Positions 34,245-45,000 of a stretch of 64,000 nucleotides of DNA are shown piece by piece. The position numbers and the translations under genes are program-made. This DNA is from JBBRRP01 sp038251425 (lineage in GTDB: Bacteria; Myxococcota_A; Polyangia; Polyangiales; Polyangiaceae): positions 21,281-85,280 of the forward strand of contig JBBSBI010000004.1 of the NCBI GenBank assembly GCA_038251425.1, in the 5' to 3' direction. The notes beneath the pieces were generated by a model, which did no database searches, had not been told where the DNA came from, and saw only the letters and a list, made by a program, of their open reading frames with translations. How positions within the stretch are numbered: position 1 is the stretch's first letter; every line of letters starts with the position of its first letter.

Positions 34245-35909
34245 GTGGCAATAGAGAAGTCGCCCGAAAGCACAGCACCCAAGTCACCCCACCAAGATGC
34301 GCTAGAGCAGGCCAAAGCGGACCTAATCAGCCTTGGAAAAGTGCGGGGGTTTCTCACTTACGACGATGTCCAAAGCTCGCTGCCAGCCGAAGACCTCGGC
34401 CCCGATCAGATGGACGACCTGCTCTCGAGCCTCGGCGATGCTGCCATTGAGGTAGTGGAGGCAAACGCTAAGCTCACGCCAATTCCCGCACCTCAAGTCG
34501 CGGCGCCCACCTCTCGCCTCGCAAAGGCGAGCAAGAAGCCGATCGCACCCAGCCGTTCCGCGACCAAAACCAGCAAGCTTTCCGATGAGGATCTTTTTAA
34601 GAGCAACGACCCCGTTCGCATGTACCTCCGCAAAATGGGTAGCGTCGCGCTGCTCACTCGCGACGGGGAAGTGGCCATCGCGAAGCGGATCGAGGCTGGC
34701 GAAAACGCTGTCTTGAGCTCGATCCTATCTAGCCCAATTGCGGTTCAGGAAATCATCGATCTCGGCGAGCGACTGAAGAACAATAAAATCCGCGCGCGAG
34801 ACATCGTCAAGGACGGTGACGATGAAGAGCGCGAATTCAACGAAGAAGCAGCCGAGAAACGCCTCTTCAAGTTGCTCGACAAAGTGAAACGCTTTGAAAA
34901 GCGCGCTTCGGAGCTAGAAGAAGCGCGAAAGAATACCAAGGATGTTCGCCGTCGAGAGATCGACAATGATCTGAATGACAACCAAGCTGAGCTTGTCACT
35001 ACCTTGCAGGAGATGCGCCTCAACAAGAAAACGATCGACAAGATCGTTGGCAAGCTGAAGAGCATTATCGACAAAGTTCACACCACCGAAAAGGGTGTGA
35101 AACGGGTCGAAACGGAGTTCCCAATCAACGTCCCCGAGCTGCTCGCCACGTACAACGCGATCCGAGCCGGAGAGCGCCGGGCAGGCCTGGCCAAGTCCGA
35201 ACTCATCGAAGCCAATCTGAGGCTCGTGGTGTCGATCGCTAAGAAGTACACCAACCGCGGCCTCCAATTTCTGGATCTGATCCAGGAAGGGAACCTTGGT
35301 TTGATGAAAGCGGTCGAAAAGTTTGAGTACCAACGCGGTTACAAATTCAGCACCTATGCCACGTGGTGGATCCGTCAAGCCATCACGCGTGCGATCGCCG
35401 ATCAAGCGAGGACGATTCGGGTTCCTGTGCACATGATCGAAACGATCAACAAACTGATTCGCACCTCCCGCTATCTGGTTCAAGAATTTGGACGCGAGCC
35501 AACGCCCGAAGAAATCGCCGACAAAATGGCGCTTTCGCTCGACAAAGTGCGCAAGATCATGAGAATCACCAAGGAGCCTATCAGCCTTGAGACTCCGATC
35601 AGCGAAGAGGAAGATAGCCACTTGGGGGATTTCATCGAAGACAAAAACGCCATTTCGCCCGCGGAGGCCGTGATGAACATGAGCCTCAGCGATCAGACGC
35701 GACGCGTGTTGAAGAGCCTCACGCCGCGCGAAGAAAAAGTGCTGAGGATGCGTTTCGGCATTGGCGAAAAGAGCGATCACACGCTTGAAGAAGTTGGGGA
35801 GGATTTCGAGGTGACCCGGGAGCGCATTCGTCAGATTGAGGCCAAGGCCCTACGAAAGCTCCGCCATCCTAGGCGTTCGAAGCAACTCAAGAGCTTTCTC
35901 GATGGCTGA
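34245..35909 (+). CDS. rpoD: Primary sigma factor RpoD (sigma-70)
   Basis: A 554-residue housekeeping sigma factor. Region 1.1 is visible in LGKVRGFLTYDDVQSSLPAE. Region 2 carries LIEANLRLVVSIAKKYTNRG and LQFLDLIQEGNLGLMKAVEK, then FEYQRGYKFSTYATWWIRQA. Region 3 has PVHMIETINKLIRTSRYLVQ, and region 4 contains LTPREEKVLRMRFGIGEKSD and EDFEVTRERIRQIEAKALRK, the -35 binding helix. The spacer between 1.2 and 2.1 is rich in Lys/Glu (about 130-270). GTG start 34245, 2 bases after dnaG. rpsU, the usual first gene of this operon, is not here; it is at 53.3 kb. Confidence 0.97.
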   Translation: MAIEKSPESTAPKSPHQDALEQAKADLISLGKVRGFLTYDDVQSSLPAEDLGPDQMDDLLSSLGDAAIEVVEANAKLTPIPAPQVAAPTSRLAKASKKPIAPSRSATKTSKLSDEDLFKSNDPVRMYLRKMGSVALLTRDGEVAIAKRIEAGENAVLSSILSSPIAVQEIIDLGERLKNNKIRARDIVKDGDDEEREFNEEAAEKRLFKLLDKVKRFEKRASELEEARKNTKDVRRREIDNDLNDNQAELVTTLQEMRLNKKTIDKIVGKLKSIIDKVHTTEKGVKRVETEFPINVPELLATYNAIRAGERRAGLAKSELIEANLRLVVSIAKKYTNRGLQFLDLIQEGNLGLMKAVEKFEYQRGYKFSTYATWWIRQAITRAIADQARTIRVPVHMIETINKLIRTSRYLVQEFGREPTPEEIADKMALSLDKVRKIMRITKEPISLETPISEEEDSHLGDFIEDKNAISPAEAVMNMSLSDQTRRVLKSLTPREEKVLRMRFGIGEKSDHTLEEVGEDFEVTRERIRQIEAKALRKLRHPRRSKQLKSFLDG

Positions 35910-36050
35910 ATCCCTGGTTTGATTGGCCGAATGGCCGAATGTCGCCCCGTTACCCATTCGGGGTAAACGGCCGGGGTTGACCAGCACCCCTCCGGCAGGG
36001 CTAGTATCCCGAGCTTGAGGGATTTGTTTAATCTGTTTAGGGAGAAATCC
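35910..36050. other. Intergenic region after rpoD
   Basis: About 141 bases. It has a tandem repeat of TGGCCGAA followed by a stem with CCGAATG (35935-35941) pairing with CATTCGG (35955-35961). No T-run follows, so it is only a weak terminator candidate. An AGGGAGAAATCC ribosome-binding site precedes the next gene. Confidence 0.4.
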
Positions 36051-36716
36051 ATGCAGGCATTTAGCTTAAGAAGAAGCCGTGTTCCGGTACTTGGTGGCAT
36101 CATTGCATTTGCTGCGACGGTCAGCATGACCGCTTGCGGAGGCGCCACCGTTTTTCAAGACCAATCCGCAATTGCTATTGCTGGCACGCCACCTCCGGCG
36201 CCACCACCGCCCAAGGTCGAGGCCCCGCCCGCGCCGCCCGCGCGTGTCGAGGTGCGAGCCGACAAGATCGAGATCAACGAGAAGATCCAATTCGATCACA
36301 ATGCCTCTACCATCAAGCCGGTGTCCTTCAGCCTGCTGGATGAGATTGCCGATGTGATCCGGAAGAACCCCCAGATCAAGAAGCTCGCGATCGAAGGGCA
36401 TGCGAGCAGCGAAGGGGATGCCAACAATAACAAGAAGCTTTCGGACTCACGCGCCAAGGCCGTCATGGCTTATCTCACCGGCAAGGGCATCCAGGCAGGC
36501 AGACTCACGGCGAAGGGCTACGGTTCCGAAAAGCCCATCGCAACCAACGATACGGATGAAGGCAAGGAAAAGAATCGCCGCGTTGAGTTCACCATCGTTG
36601 AGCAGGATGTCACCACCAAGAAAGTGGAAGTCGGCGCCGATGGCAAAGAGAAGGTCGTCGAAGTCAGCAAATCCACCGAAAAAGTGGAACCACCCAACCC
36701 GAAGCTAATGAAATAG
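36051..36716 (+). CDS. OmpA-family lipoprotein (Pal-like)
   Basis: A 221-residue lipoprotein with signal ending SMTAC (Cys29), a Pro/Ala linker (PPPAPPPPKVEAPPAPPARV), and an OmpA C-like peptidoglycan-binding domain (about 85-185): KIQFDHNASTIKPVSFSLLD, KLAIEGHASSEGDANNNKKL, SDSRAKAVMAYLTGKGI and KNRRVEFTIVE are clear. It probably links the outer membrane to peptidoglycan. The last 35 residues (KKVEVGADGKEKVVEVSKST) are an unusual charged tail. It is close upstream of the AgmX-like lipoprotein. Confidence 0.85.
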   Translation: MQAFSLRRSRVPVLGGIIAFAATVSMTACGGATVFQDQSAIAIAGTPPPAPPPPKVEAPPAPPARVEVRADKIEINEKIQFDHNASTIKPVSFSLLDEIADVIRKNPQIKKLAIEGHASSEGDANNNKKLSDSRAKAVMAYLTGKGIQAGRLTAKGYGSEKPIATNDTDEGKEKNRRVEFTIVEQDVTTKKVEVGADGKEKVVEVSKSTEKVEPPNPKLMK

Positions 36717-36752
36717 CCGGAGTTTCTCACCCCTCATTTTGGAGTTTTTGTG

Positions 36753-37157
36753 ATGACGAAAGCAGTAGTTAAATTAGGCTTTTTCGCCTTGGCCACGAGC
36801 GCCCTCGGGTGTTCGTTCATGATGCGAAGCCCAGAGGACTACCGGCGTGATACCCGGACGGTGCTCGAGCAGCGTCAGGCAGCGCTGGTAACCTGTTACG
36901 ACGCCGCTCGGAAAGGTGATCCGTCGGCCAAGGGTACTGTCGCGGTGAAGTTCAAGATCGAAAAAGACACCGGCAAAATCATGAACGCAGCGGTCGCGGC
37001 TGATCAGACGACGGCGCCTGCCGCATTGGGTGAGTGCGTGGTGGGTTCTTTGAACGGCCTGGTGTTAACCCCGCCCGATCACAAAGATGGAGAGGCCACC
37101 TTCGTCTGGGATTTCCAACCCGGAGCTGCACCCGCTCCAGCTGCACCAGCTGGCTGA
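36753..37157 (+). CDS. Lipoprotein with AgmX/PglI C-terminal-like domain
   Basis: A 134-residue lipoprotein (Cys20, ALGC). The region ALVTCYDAARKGDPSAKGTV then AVKFKIEKDTGKIMNAAVAA and ALGECVVGSLNGLVLTPPDH with EATFVWDF match the AgmX/PglI C-terminal (TonB-C-like) domain found in myxobacterial gliding proteins: two Cys (28 and 75 residues or so in) would form a disulfide. GGAG sits 8 bases before ATG 36753; GTG 36750 is also possible. A strong rho-independent terminator follows. It may act with the OmpA-like gene in envelope structure. Confidence 0.65.
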   Translation: MTKAVVKLGFFALATSALGCSFMMRSPEDYRRDTRTVLEQRQAALVTCYDAARKGDPSAKGTVAVKFKIEKDTGKIMNAAVAADQTTAPAALGECVVGSLNGLVLTPPDHKDGEATFVWDFQPGAAPAPAAPAG

Positions 37158-37178
37158 AAAAGAACTTCTTACAGCAAC

Positions 37179-37215
37179 AACGCCAAGCTCTAAGCACGGA
37201 GTTTGGCGTTTTTTA
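37179..37215 (+). terminator. Rho-independent terminator
   Basis: AACGCCAA (37179-37186) pairs with TTGGCGTT (37203-37210), extended inward by GCTC and GAG with a mismatch, and is followed by a run of T. It ends the OmpA-like/AgmX-like unit. The T-run also forms the stop region of the convergent zinc-ribbon/TPR gene. Confidence 0.8.
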
Positions 37216-40200
37216 TTGGCTCTCTTGCCAGGGGTGACCCAAGCGCCCCAGAGCTTGGATAGCCTCACGTCGGTAAGGTGAATCAGTCGGGCTGAGGCGC
37301 AGAAACTGCTCCCAATGCTCAACAGCTTGGGGAACGGCGCCGAGCGCTTGAGCCAGCATGTGGTGCGCTTCCCACAGCCAGCGGGGACGTGGATCTTGCT
37401 TCTCCCCCAAAGCCACCGCCCGCTCGAGGTGCGATTGTGCTGGGGCCTCTTGCCGATTGGCCACTAACAGCCTCCCGTAGCGAAACTGCCAAAGAGGTTC
37501 GTCTGGGCGCCCTTCCAGTGCGATTTGCCAATGTGCTAGCGCTTCAGACTCCATCCCAAGATCGTAGTAGGAATCAGCAAGCGCAGCGTGCACGTCGTAC
37601 GCGCTTGGCCGAAGGCGGAGGGCCTCAGTGAAATCAGCGACGGCATCTTTCGCTGCGCCCTGTCGGGCGGAAAGAATTCCGCGGCGCCAGTACGCATCTG
37701 CGAACCCTTTGTCCAGCTCAAGCGCTTTGTTAAACGATGCTCGAGCTTTGTCCATCTGGCCAATGTCCGCGGCGACCCAGCCAACATAGAGATGATATTG
37801 AGCCCGATTAGGATCGAGCTCCACAGCGCGCTGTAGCATTCGCTGGGCGTCGCTCAGATTATTCCCTTCGACCAGGAGTGCACGCCCCAAACAATGGCTC
37901 GTCTCCGCGGAATTCGGCCGAACCTCCAAGACTTTCCGCAACAGGACGCTGGCCTCTTTGCCACGTCCGGCGGCAGCTTTCCCACACCCCACTCGAAGCA
38001 TCACATCTAGATCGGTTGGCGCCTTGGCCAGCGCCTGTTCGTAAGCGTGTAGTGCCTGCTCCCGGTTGCCAGATTCCTCGAACAAAAGTCCTCGTTCGAG
38101 AGCGAGCCCCGGGTGATCCGTATCTGCGGCCGCCACTTCATCGAATACCTGAAGCGCGTCAGCAAAGCGCCGCATGCGCCTAAGAGCGACCCCCAATTCA
38201 AACTTCACGCCGACATCTTTGGGATCTAACGCGAGCGCCGCACGGTATTCCGTCAGCGCAGCATCATAGTTGCCCTGGCTGGATGCCAGGTCGCCAAAGG
38301 CGCGATGAATGGCCGGGGCATTGGGGAGGCTCTTCTGCGCCTCAGCCAAGATATTCTTGGCCTCGACATCTCGACCCAGCTGATTGAGAAGCGTGACGAG
38401 GCCAACGTAGGCACTCACCGTTCGAAGCTTGCCTCCGCCCAGAGAAATAGCCTGCCGGTAACTTTTTTCCGCAGCTTCACGCCGACCCAGCGCGTCTTGG
38501 GCGCGGCCTAGCCAATAGGCGACTTCAAATTCTTTGGGGTGAGCTTCGTGTAACTTCTTGAGGTCAGCCTCCGCGTCATCCAAACGCTCCAAGCTGAGCT
38601 TGGATTGTGCAATCCCGATTTGCGCCTTCAGGTTATCCGCATCGCTTTGATTACTCGCCTCGAATCGGGCCAGAGCTTCGGAATGGCGCCCAGCTTGCTG
38701 GAGCGTCTTGCCGAGGCCGATGAGCGCAAAGGCGTCCTGCGGATTCACTTTGAGGGCTTGCTCGTAGGCCTTCTCGGCTTGGCTGATCCGGGAGCGAGAG
38801 GCATGAATATCGCCGAAAAGGGTGTGTGCGCGCACCACCTCTTCTGAGCTTGCTCCCGACTTCGGGTCAACCACAGCTGACAGCCAGACGCTCGCTGGCC
38901 CCTCCTGCTCATCCGTTTCCCACGAGAGCTCCGCTAGCAGCACCTTGGAGGCACAGTGCTCAGGGTTAGCCAATAGCGCTGCCTGAGCGGCTTCTTTGGC
39001 GCCCACCGCGTCACCGGCTTGGTGCTTTGCTCGCGCCAATCCGAACCACGTTCGCGCGCTTTTCTCGACGGCCCGAGCGCGCTCCCAAGCGGAAATAGCT
39101 AGCGCTGGATCCTTGTGAGCGCGAAGAGCCATCTCCGCGTACATGGTGAGGACATCAACATTCTTAGGCTCTCGCCGTTCGAGATCGCGAAGCTGATTGA
39201 GGGGGCGGGCTAGGTTTTCTCTGGAACCTGCAGCGGCGCGCGCCAATTCGAGGTATGGGATATCGCTCTGCTCGGTGAGCTCCGTGAGCAAGACCTCGGC
39301 GCTCGCCTGGATCTCGGGAGCTTTTTCGAAACGCAACTTCTGCATGAAGCCCACAAACACAGCGTAGGCCACGAAGCTTTTCTCGCGAGGCGCCTTTGAG
39401 TGTGCGGCCTTCACGAGTTCGAACGCACGTTTGCCGTCATTGAAAGTATCTTTGGCCATGGCAGCCCGAGCCTCCGCCACCGTTGCATCCAAGAGCGCTT
39501 GGTGCGCCTCTCGATTCAGTTGATCTCCAATGAAATAATAACCGAATGGCCCTATATTGGGCACGAATGTGAGCGCGCCGCCACCGAGGAAGAGGGGGGT
39601 GAATACGAGCGCAGCAATCTTCAACGCGCGACGCGCTGGCACGATGTCTGATTCGTTACTCTTCAGCGCTACGCGCTTGATCGCCGCCGAAGAGGCCGCA
39701 GGCGCTGTGCTCGAAAACACGGACGTGTTCGCGGGCGGGCGGTTGGAGGTGCCTGCGGTGTCGAGCTCAATCAGACCCAGTTGAGGCCGCCCTGCAGTCT
39801 GGCCGGGTGCGGGCTCCGCGCCTGAATTCGGTGGCTGGCTGTCGGCGCCGGGCAACGAAATCTCTCCAAAACTATCTGGGCCGGAACGCAACGATTCGCG
39901 CGGAGGGCTGTTCAAAGGTGCAAAACCTCCGGGCCCGCCAAACGGCGGATTGCTGAGGCTGGCTCGCGGTGGCTGACTGTCGAAAGAAAACTCCCCGTCC
40001 ATCCCAAACGCCGGCGCTGCCCCGTTGGGCGATTGACTCCCGAAGGGTCCGAGGTCGGACTGACTCGCGCGACCAGCAGCAACCCCGAGCGGCGGAGGCC
40101 GATTGGAGAGCGAAGGCATTTTTCCAAAATCAGGCAGTGCTTCGAGAGCGTCCGGCAGCAGAGCGTGCTGTTGACCCAACGCATCGGGCGGTGCAGGCAA

Positions 40201-41313
40201 TGACTGCGCGGGCGAAGGCAAAGAGTGAGACGGTGACGGCAAACCTTCCGTTCGCTGAACGAAGGGCAAACTGACTGCGCCAGCCGGGAGGTGTGCCGGA
40301 AGACCTGGAGCCTGCGATTGCCCAGAAAGCGACGGAAGGGCTGCCTCGGCAAGGCCTCGCGACTCACTTGGCAATCGCGCGGAATGAGTTGGAAGGTCCG
40401 CTTCACCATCACGCGCCCTGGTTGGCGACCGAGCAACCTCTGGCAACGGTGCATCGTCGAGCTCGAACTCACCAAACGTCGGCGCCGAAAGACCACCGGA
40501 AACTGCGGCTTCTGCGCTCGGTATTTCGGGCAAATCTAGCTCAAAATCGTCGATCTTCCCAAACGTGGGTCGTAGGCTTGCGAGCCGCTCGGGGGCTTTG
40601 ACTTTGGCGGCCACCACCGTGGGCAACCCCAAGGCCTCATTCGTGGCGCCAGGCCGAAGGGCGATGCTTGGCGGCACGCTCCGCACACGCGGTTCGGGCA
40701 GTGCCGCCTCCCCGAACTCGGGAAGCAAAAGGTCATCCTCAATTGCTTGCGGCTTCAGGCTTCCGCGAGGTGAACCTGGCTCTGGCGGGACCGGAGATGG
40801 TAAATCCATTTCGGCGGTCCCTGTGCTGGCCGTGGAACTCTGGACCGGAGCGGTAGGCGCCTGCGGCGCAACTGCGCGAGCTGGAGGTCCGAGTGGGGCT
40901 CGTGGCGCTGGTCGTGCGGGCGCACCGAAGGGTCGCGGCGGGGCGGGCAGTGGTGGATCGATAATCGCCTCAGGCAGATCGTCGTCCGCCTCCGGCATCA
41001 GCGACGTGACCTCATAAATCTCCTCAACAGCGGCTGGTTCGGAGGCGCTCGGCGGGGGTCGACGCGGCGGAGGCACACCAAGGCCTGGCGCTACGCCCAT
41101 CATCGTAGGCTTCGGAACCCGCTTGGGCGAAGGGTTGGTGGGCTCCGGGGACGTCGCCGCGGCGACCTGGGCGACCTGGGCGACCTGGGATGGAGAATCC
41201 ACCTGAAATGAAGTCCCACACTTTGGGCAGCGCATCTTCAGCCCGGTCGTTGGGACTCTTCTCTCTTCAACCTGGTAGGGCGCCTCACAGCCGGGACAGT
41301 TAACTTTGAACAT
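37213..41313 (-). CDS. MJ0042 zinc-ribbon, membrane-anchored TPR protein
   Basis: A 1366-residue protein of modular type. The N-terminus has a zinc ribbon with CPGC (6-9) and CPKC (29-32) in the MJ0042/deltaproteobacterial pattern. A Pro-rich disordered region (about 45-555) holds several repeats of SLP/PLPE and FGEFELDD-like acidic motifs. A membrane helix lies at about 564-590 (ALKIAALVFTPLFLGGGALT). From about 600 to the end are at least 15 TPRs (for example AEKAYEQALKVNPQDAFALI and AVADFTEALRLRPSAYDVHA), likely facing outward. Such zinc-ribbon/TPR proteins occur in myxobacteria and some relate to gliding or polarity. The partner is unknown. Convergent with the terminator-bounded AgmX-like gene. 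Confidence 0.75.
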   Translation of the reverse strand: MFKVNCPGCEAPYQVEERRVPTTGLKMRCPKCGTSFQVDSPSQVAQVAQVAAATSPEPTNPSPKRVPKPTMMGVAPGLGVPPPRRPPPSASEPAAVEEIYEVTSLMPEADDDLPEAIIDPPLPAPPRPFGAPARPAPRAPLGPPARAVAPQAPTAPVQSSTASTGTAEMDLPSPVPPEPGSPRGSLKPQAIEDDLLLPEFGEAALPEPRVRSVPPSIALRPGATNEALGLPTVVAAKVKAPERLASLRPTFGKIDDFELDLPEIPSAEAAVSGGLSAPTFGEFELDDAPLPEVARSPTRARDGEADLPTHSARLPSESRGLAEAALPSLSGQSQAPGLPAHLPAGAVSLPFVQRTEGLPSPSHSLPSPAQSLPAPPDALGQQHALLPDALEALPDFGKMPSLSNRPPPLGVAAGRASQSDLGPFGSQSPNGAAPAFGMDGEFSFDSQPPRASLSNPPFGGPGGFAPLNSPPRESLRSGPDSFGEISLPGADSQPPNSGAEPAPGQTAGRPQLGLIELDTAGTSNRPPANTSVFSSTAPAASSAAIKRVALKSNESDIVPARRALKIAALVFTPLFLGGGALTFVPNIGPFGYYFIGDQLNREAHQALLDATVAEARAAMAKDTFNDGKRAFELVKAAHSKAPREKSFVAYAVFVGFMQKLRFEKAPEIQASAEVLLTELTEQSDIPYLELARAAAGSRENLARPLNQLRDLERREPKNVDVLTMYAEMALRAHKDPALAISAWERARAVEKSARTWFGLARAKHQAGDAVGAKEAAQAALLANPEHCASKVLLAELSWETDEQEGPASVWLSAVVDPKSGASSEEVVRAHTLFGDIHASRSRISQAEKAYEQALKVNPQDAFALIGLGKTLQQAGRHSEALARFEASNQSDADNLKAQIGIAQSKLSLERLDDAEADLKKLHEAHPKEFEVAYWLGRAQDALGRREAAEKSYRQAISLGGGKLRTVSAYVGLVTLLNQLGRDVEAKNILAEAQKSLPNAPAIHRAFGDLASSQGNYDAALTEYRAALALDPKDVGVKFELGVALRRMRRFADALQVFDEVAAADTDHPGLALERGLLFEESGNREQALHAYEQALAKAPTDLDVMLRVGCGKAAAGRGKEASVLLRKVLEVRPNSAETSHCLGRALLVEGNNLSDAQRMLQRAVELDPNRAQYHLYVGWVAADIGQMDKARASFNKALELDKGFADAYWRRGILSARQGAAKDAVADFTEALRLRPSAYDVHAALADSYYDLGMESEALAHWQIALEGRPDEPLWQFRYGRLLVANRQEAPAQSHLERAVALGEKQDPRPRWLWEAHHMLAQALGAVPQAVEHWEQFLRLSPTDSPYRREAIQALGRLGHPWQESQ
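41161..41189. repeat. Three tandem copies of a 9-base unit in the zinc-ribbon/TPR gene
   Basis: GGCGACCTG occurs three times head to tail (41161-41187). On the minus strand it encodes Gln-Val-Ala repeats (QVAQVAQVAA) just after the zinc ribbon. In-frame copy change would be tolerated. Confidence 0.8.
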
Positions 41314-41423
41314 ATCTCCCGTAACTCTTCATCAATACCAAACCGCACGCGATTTGTCGCGCTCCGCTCCAACCACGCTTCCAGCCGAACACTAGGTCAT
41401 GATACGCGAAAGCTCTCCAAGCG

Positions 41424-41984
41424 ATGCACCCGTGGACACTGAGAATAATCGGCCTGTTGTTCGGAACCGGCGTCGTCGCCCTGGCGGTTGTGAGACCACA
41501 AAGCCTCGGCTTCGAGCATAAGGCCGCGGCGCCGCCAGAAAAGGCCGCGGTTCTTCACCCAAACACACCAACGCCGCCAGCGTTGACGTCAGACGCCTCC
41601 GTGCGCGCAGTGCCACGCAAGGACCGCTTCACTATGCAAGAAGACGGAAGCCCCGTACCGAACCTACCGGGCGAGGCACCCCGAAATATTCGATTTGGCG
41701 TCATTCTTTTCCCTTATGCCGGCTCCGAAGGCGCCGAAGCCGATGCGCCCAGCCGAAGCGTTGCCCTGACAACCGCCACGGGTGTGATCCCTGAGGCCCT
41801 GACAGACTTCGCGGCAGCAGTGAAAAAGGGTGACCGGAGTTCGCTCGAGAACGCCGGCCGAATCGAACAGGGGGTGCTGGAGCCGAGCGTCGAGTATGTC
41901 GTCTTCCGCCTGAAAAGGGGGGAAGTGAGCGACATGCCCATCGACACACCTCGGGGATTCTGGGTCGTGAAGCGCCACGATTAG
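41424..41984 (+). CDS. Degenerate parvulin-like (PpiC-type) peptidyl-prolyl isomerase domain protein
   Basis: A 186-residue exported or membrane-anchored protein (signal about 5-25, LRIIGLLFGTGVVALAVVRP) with a domain similar to PpiC/SurA parvulins: IRFGVILFPYAGSEGAEADA corresponds to the RHIL-type strand, DFAAAVKKGDRSSLENAGRI to the loop holding the catalytic Asp/Cys/His in parvulins, and RLKRGEVSDMPIDTPRGFWV with VKRHD is the closing motif (VSxPV-like). Catalytic residues are partly changed. It may fold outer-membrane proteins or have lost activity. It lies alone between the zinc-ribbon/TPR gene and the giant TPR genes. Confidence 0.6.
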   Translation: MHPWTLRIIGLLFGTGVVALAVVRPQSLGFEHKAAAPPEKAAVLHPNTPTPPALTSDASVRAVPRKDRFTMQEDGSPVPNLPGEAPRNIRFGVILFPYAGSEGAEADAPSRSVALTTATGVIPEALTDFAAAVKKGDRSSLENAGRIEQGVLEPSVEYVVFRLKRGEVSDMPIDTPRGFWVVKRHD

Positions 41985-42094
41985 GGAGGGACTGTCGGCG
42001 CCGTGAGGTGGGTGAGCGTTGAAAGTCGGTGCCCAAGGTTTGTGACTCAGAGCTAACAAAATCGAGATAGAGTCCCGCCAAGAATTTCATCCGC

Positions 42095-45000
42095 ATGTCG
42101 TTTTCCGTTTCAAAAGGCCCCGATTCGCACGACGCAACGCGGGCGCCAGTGGTTGCTGCAGTGACGCATGGGCTCTTGGAGCAGCTTCAGCGAGAGCGTG
42201 AAGCCAGCGACAGCGCCGAGCGACGCGCGATGCTCTTACACGAGGAAGCCGTCGTTAAAGGTCTCTTGGGAGACCTGCATTCGGCAATCGCGGCGCACGT
42301 CGAAGCCTCTGAGCTCATTGGGAATTTTGTCGAACCGCTCATGGTAGCGCTCGGCATCTGCGAAGAACGGGCCCCCGACCGCATCAGTGAACTGTTGCCT
42401 CATTTTGATGAGCTCCGGTTACCGACTGAAACACGAACGCACCTATTGCAGTACGCCGCCCTGATAGCACTTTCTAAGGGTGACCATCGCGTGAGCGAGG
42501 ACACTCTCAACCGAGCGATCGCCGACAACGCTACCGAACCGACCAGTTGGCTCCTTCTTGAGTTGCTCGCCGCCAGAAGTGGGGATGAGCACCTGCGCGA
42601 ACGCGCGCTCTCGATGCAGGCTGAACAGGCAGGTGATGCTACGTGGAAGGGCATGCTGCAGCTTGACGCGGCGCTGGCTTCCGAGAGAGTCGGCGCTCTC
42701 GAACCCGCGCTTGCCTCGCTCCAGGCAGCAGCCAATTCTCACTCCGAAGCTGTTTGGCCCGCGCTTTTAGCACTTGAGCGCTTTGGTACCGAGCACGGGC
42801 TCCCAACCGCTAAAAACGAGGCACTGCAGCGGCAAGCAACGGCACTTCTTGCTTCACTGCCAACGAACGAAGAAGAGCTGGCGTCGGAAGCCCACACCCA
42901 AGAAAGAAATTCCTGTGTCTATTTGCTGCTGAAAGCAGCGCTCTCTGAGCGAGTTTCGGGTGACCCCAACACTGCTCAACAACTGTTCGAGCGCGCTCTT
43001 CAGCTGGCACCCCACCACCGAGGCGTTCGAGCCCTCGCACTCGCCGAGGCTGGGCGACTCGCCGACCATCAGGCCACCCAGCGCCACGCGCACGCACTGC
43101 TTGAAGCGAGCACCAGCGCCCCCGAGCGGGCTGCCCTCTGGCTCAACATCGCCGCGGCTCTATTCGGAGAACAAGACCTCGATGCAGCGCTATCCGCGAC
43201 GGAAAACGCCATCGAATGCGATCCTGGATGTTCACTTGCGACGGCCCTGCAGCTGGAGATTCGCAGCCGAAAGCAAGACTCCTTAGCCTTGGCCGATTTC
43301 TACACACGGAATGCCGAACGTGCAACGACCCCTGCGGAGAGAGGCCGCTCGTTGTACACGGCGGCGGAACTCCGCGCTCGAGATGGCAACGTACAGGAAG
43401 CCACTGCCCTTGTCGAAGCAGCGGGCGGGGACGCGTCCCTCACGACTCGCATCCAGCGTTTCCTTGCGGCCACAGTCGACAACACTCCGTGGTTCTGGAG
43501 TGCGACGAAAAAGCTCAATGCAAGCTTGCTTTCTGAGGACCGGAGCGGCATCGGCTTTGAGGTATTGCGACGCGACGCTCTCGCTTTGCCGATCTCACTG
43601 AGCGGAGATGAGCCTGGAGACTCGGACTCGGACACGGACACGGTCATGGTCACGGACCGAGCCTTGAAAGCTTGGCTCGCGGCTTACGGACCCATGGCTC
43701 GGGAAAACGCCATTGAACAGCAAGCCCGGGCGTTGACCGTCATAGCAGGACTCGAAACAGATCCGGATCGTCGCCATAGCTTCATGTTGGCCGCAGCTCT
43801 CCGCGCCAACCTGGCCGGCAACCCGAAGCTCGCGATTCTAGCGCTCACACAGGCTGAAGACTCAGGGTACAGAGAACCTGTAGCTGCGTTAATGCTCACT
43901 CAGCTGAACCAGAAGAATGGTGCCTGGCGGGATGCTGCCAGCTCACTCCATCAGCTCGCACTTGGGTCTCACGATCTCAATCAAGCCGCGGCACTCTTGC
44001 TTCAATCGGGGTTGTGCTCCTGGCAAGGTGGCGATCGACGTTTGGCGATGGGGGCGTTTGAGAGCGCTCACGAAATCGCACCAGATCCAAGCCTCCCGTT
44101 GCTTCGCTTCGCGCGCAGGCTGATTGAACCGGACGAGATCCAAGCCCGCCAAGCGGCACTTGAGACGCCCGCTCTGGGCGAAGCACACGCGCTCGCGCTC
44201 CTGGAACGTTTCACGTTTGAGGCGTTGCGTCCCGAAGGTCGAGCGCAGGCGACGTCAACCTTAGAACAGCTCGAAGCGGTCGCGCCGCAGGAGCTCCATT
44301 CAACAACCGCGCTCACGCGCGCCCTTTGGTCGAATGCCACCGAGGCTTCACTTGGCAAGAAGCTCGAAGCCTTCGAACGCCTGGAGGATTGGGGCGAACA
44401 AGCCACTTCAATTGCGCGCGCCGCTGCTTATTACGCGCGCGAGGTCCGGGACCCGATGAGCGCCACCGATGCCATGGAGGCGGCCGAAGCTTGGGTCCAA
44501 AGTGATCCGAGCGTACTTCCTGCCCTCGAGTGGCTGTTGGCAGCACGCCAAGCCGAGGACTTCCAGACCGAAGCCCTTGCCCAACACACGCTCGGAGCAC
44601 GCCTGCATGGCACAGCACGGTCCGCCTTTGAGACGAGCGCTGCGCTGATGAATTTGCTGCTCGGCCAAACGGCTCGCCCCCAGCTCAACGGAAACGATGC
44701 AGCTTCACGCTTTGCCGCTCTTGAATTGGCACCACCTGGGAGCGATCCGAGGCGGCGAGCGAGTGCGCTTGGGCACGCAGCCGAACTCTTCGGGGAAGAG
44801 AACCAGAGCCTGGTTACCGCGCTGGCTGGATACAATCTGTTGGCGCTCGGGGAACTCACCTCGGCGGAGCAAGCGTTCAAAGTCGCTGCGACTCAAAGTC
44901 CCGAGGATGTCTTCGTGTGGGAGGGGCTGCGGAGCGTCGCGGAGGCAAGCAAGAATCGCGGGCTCTTGGCCGAAGCCTACGCTGGCCTAGGTGATTCTGT

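Noticed and set aside
35935..35961. 7-base hairpin after rpoD as terminator
   Set aside because: No T-run follows and the loop is 13 bases; kept only as a note.
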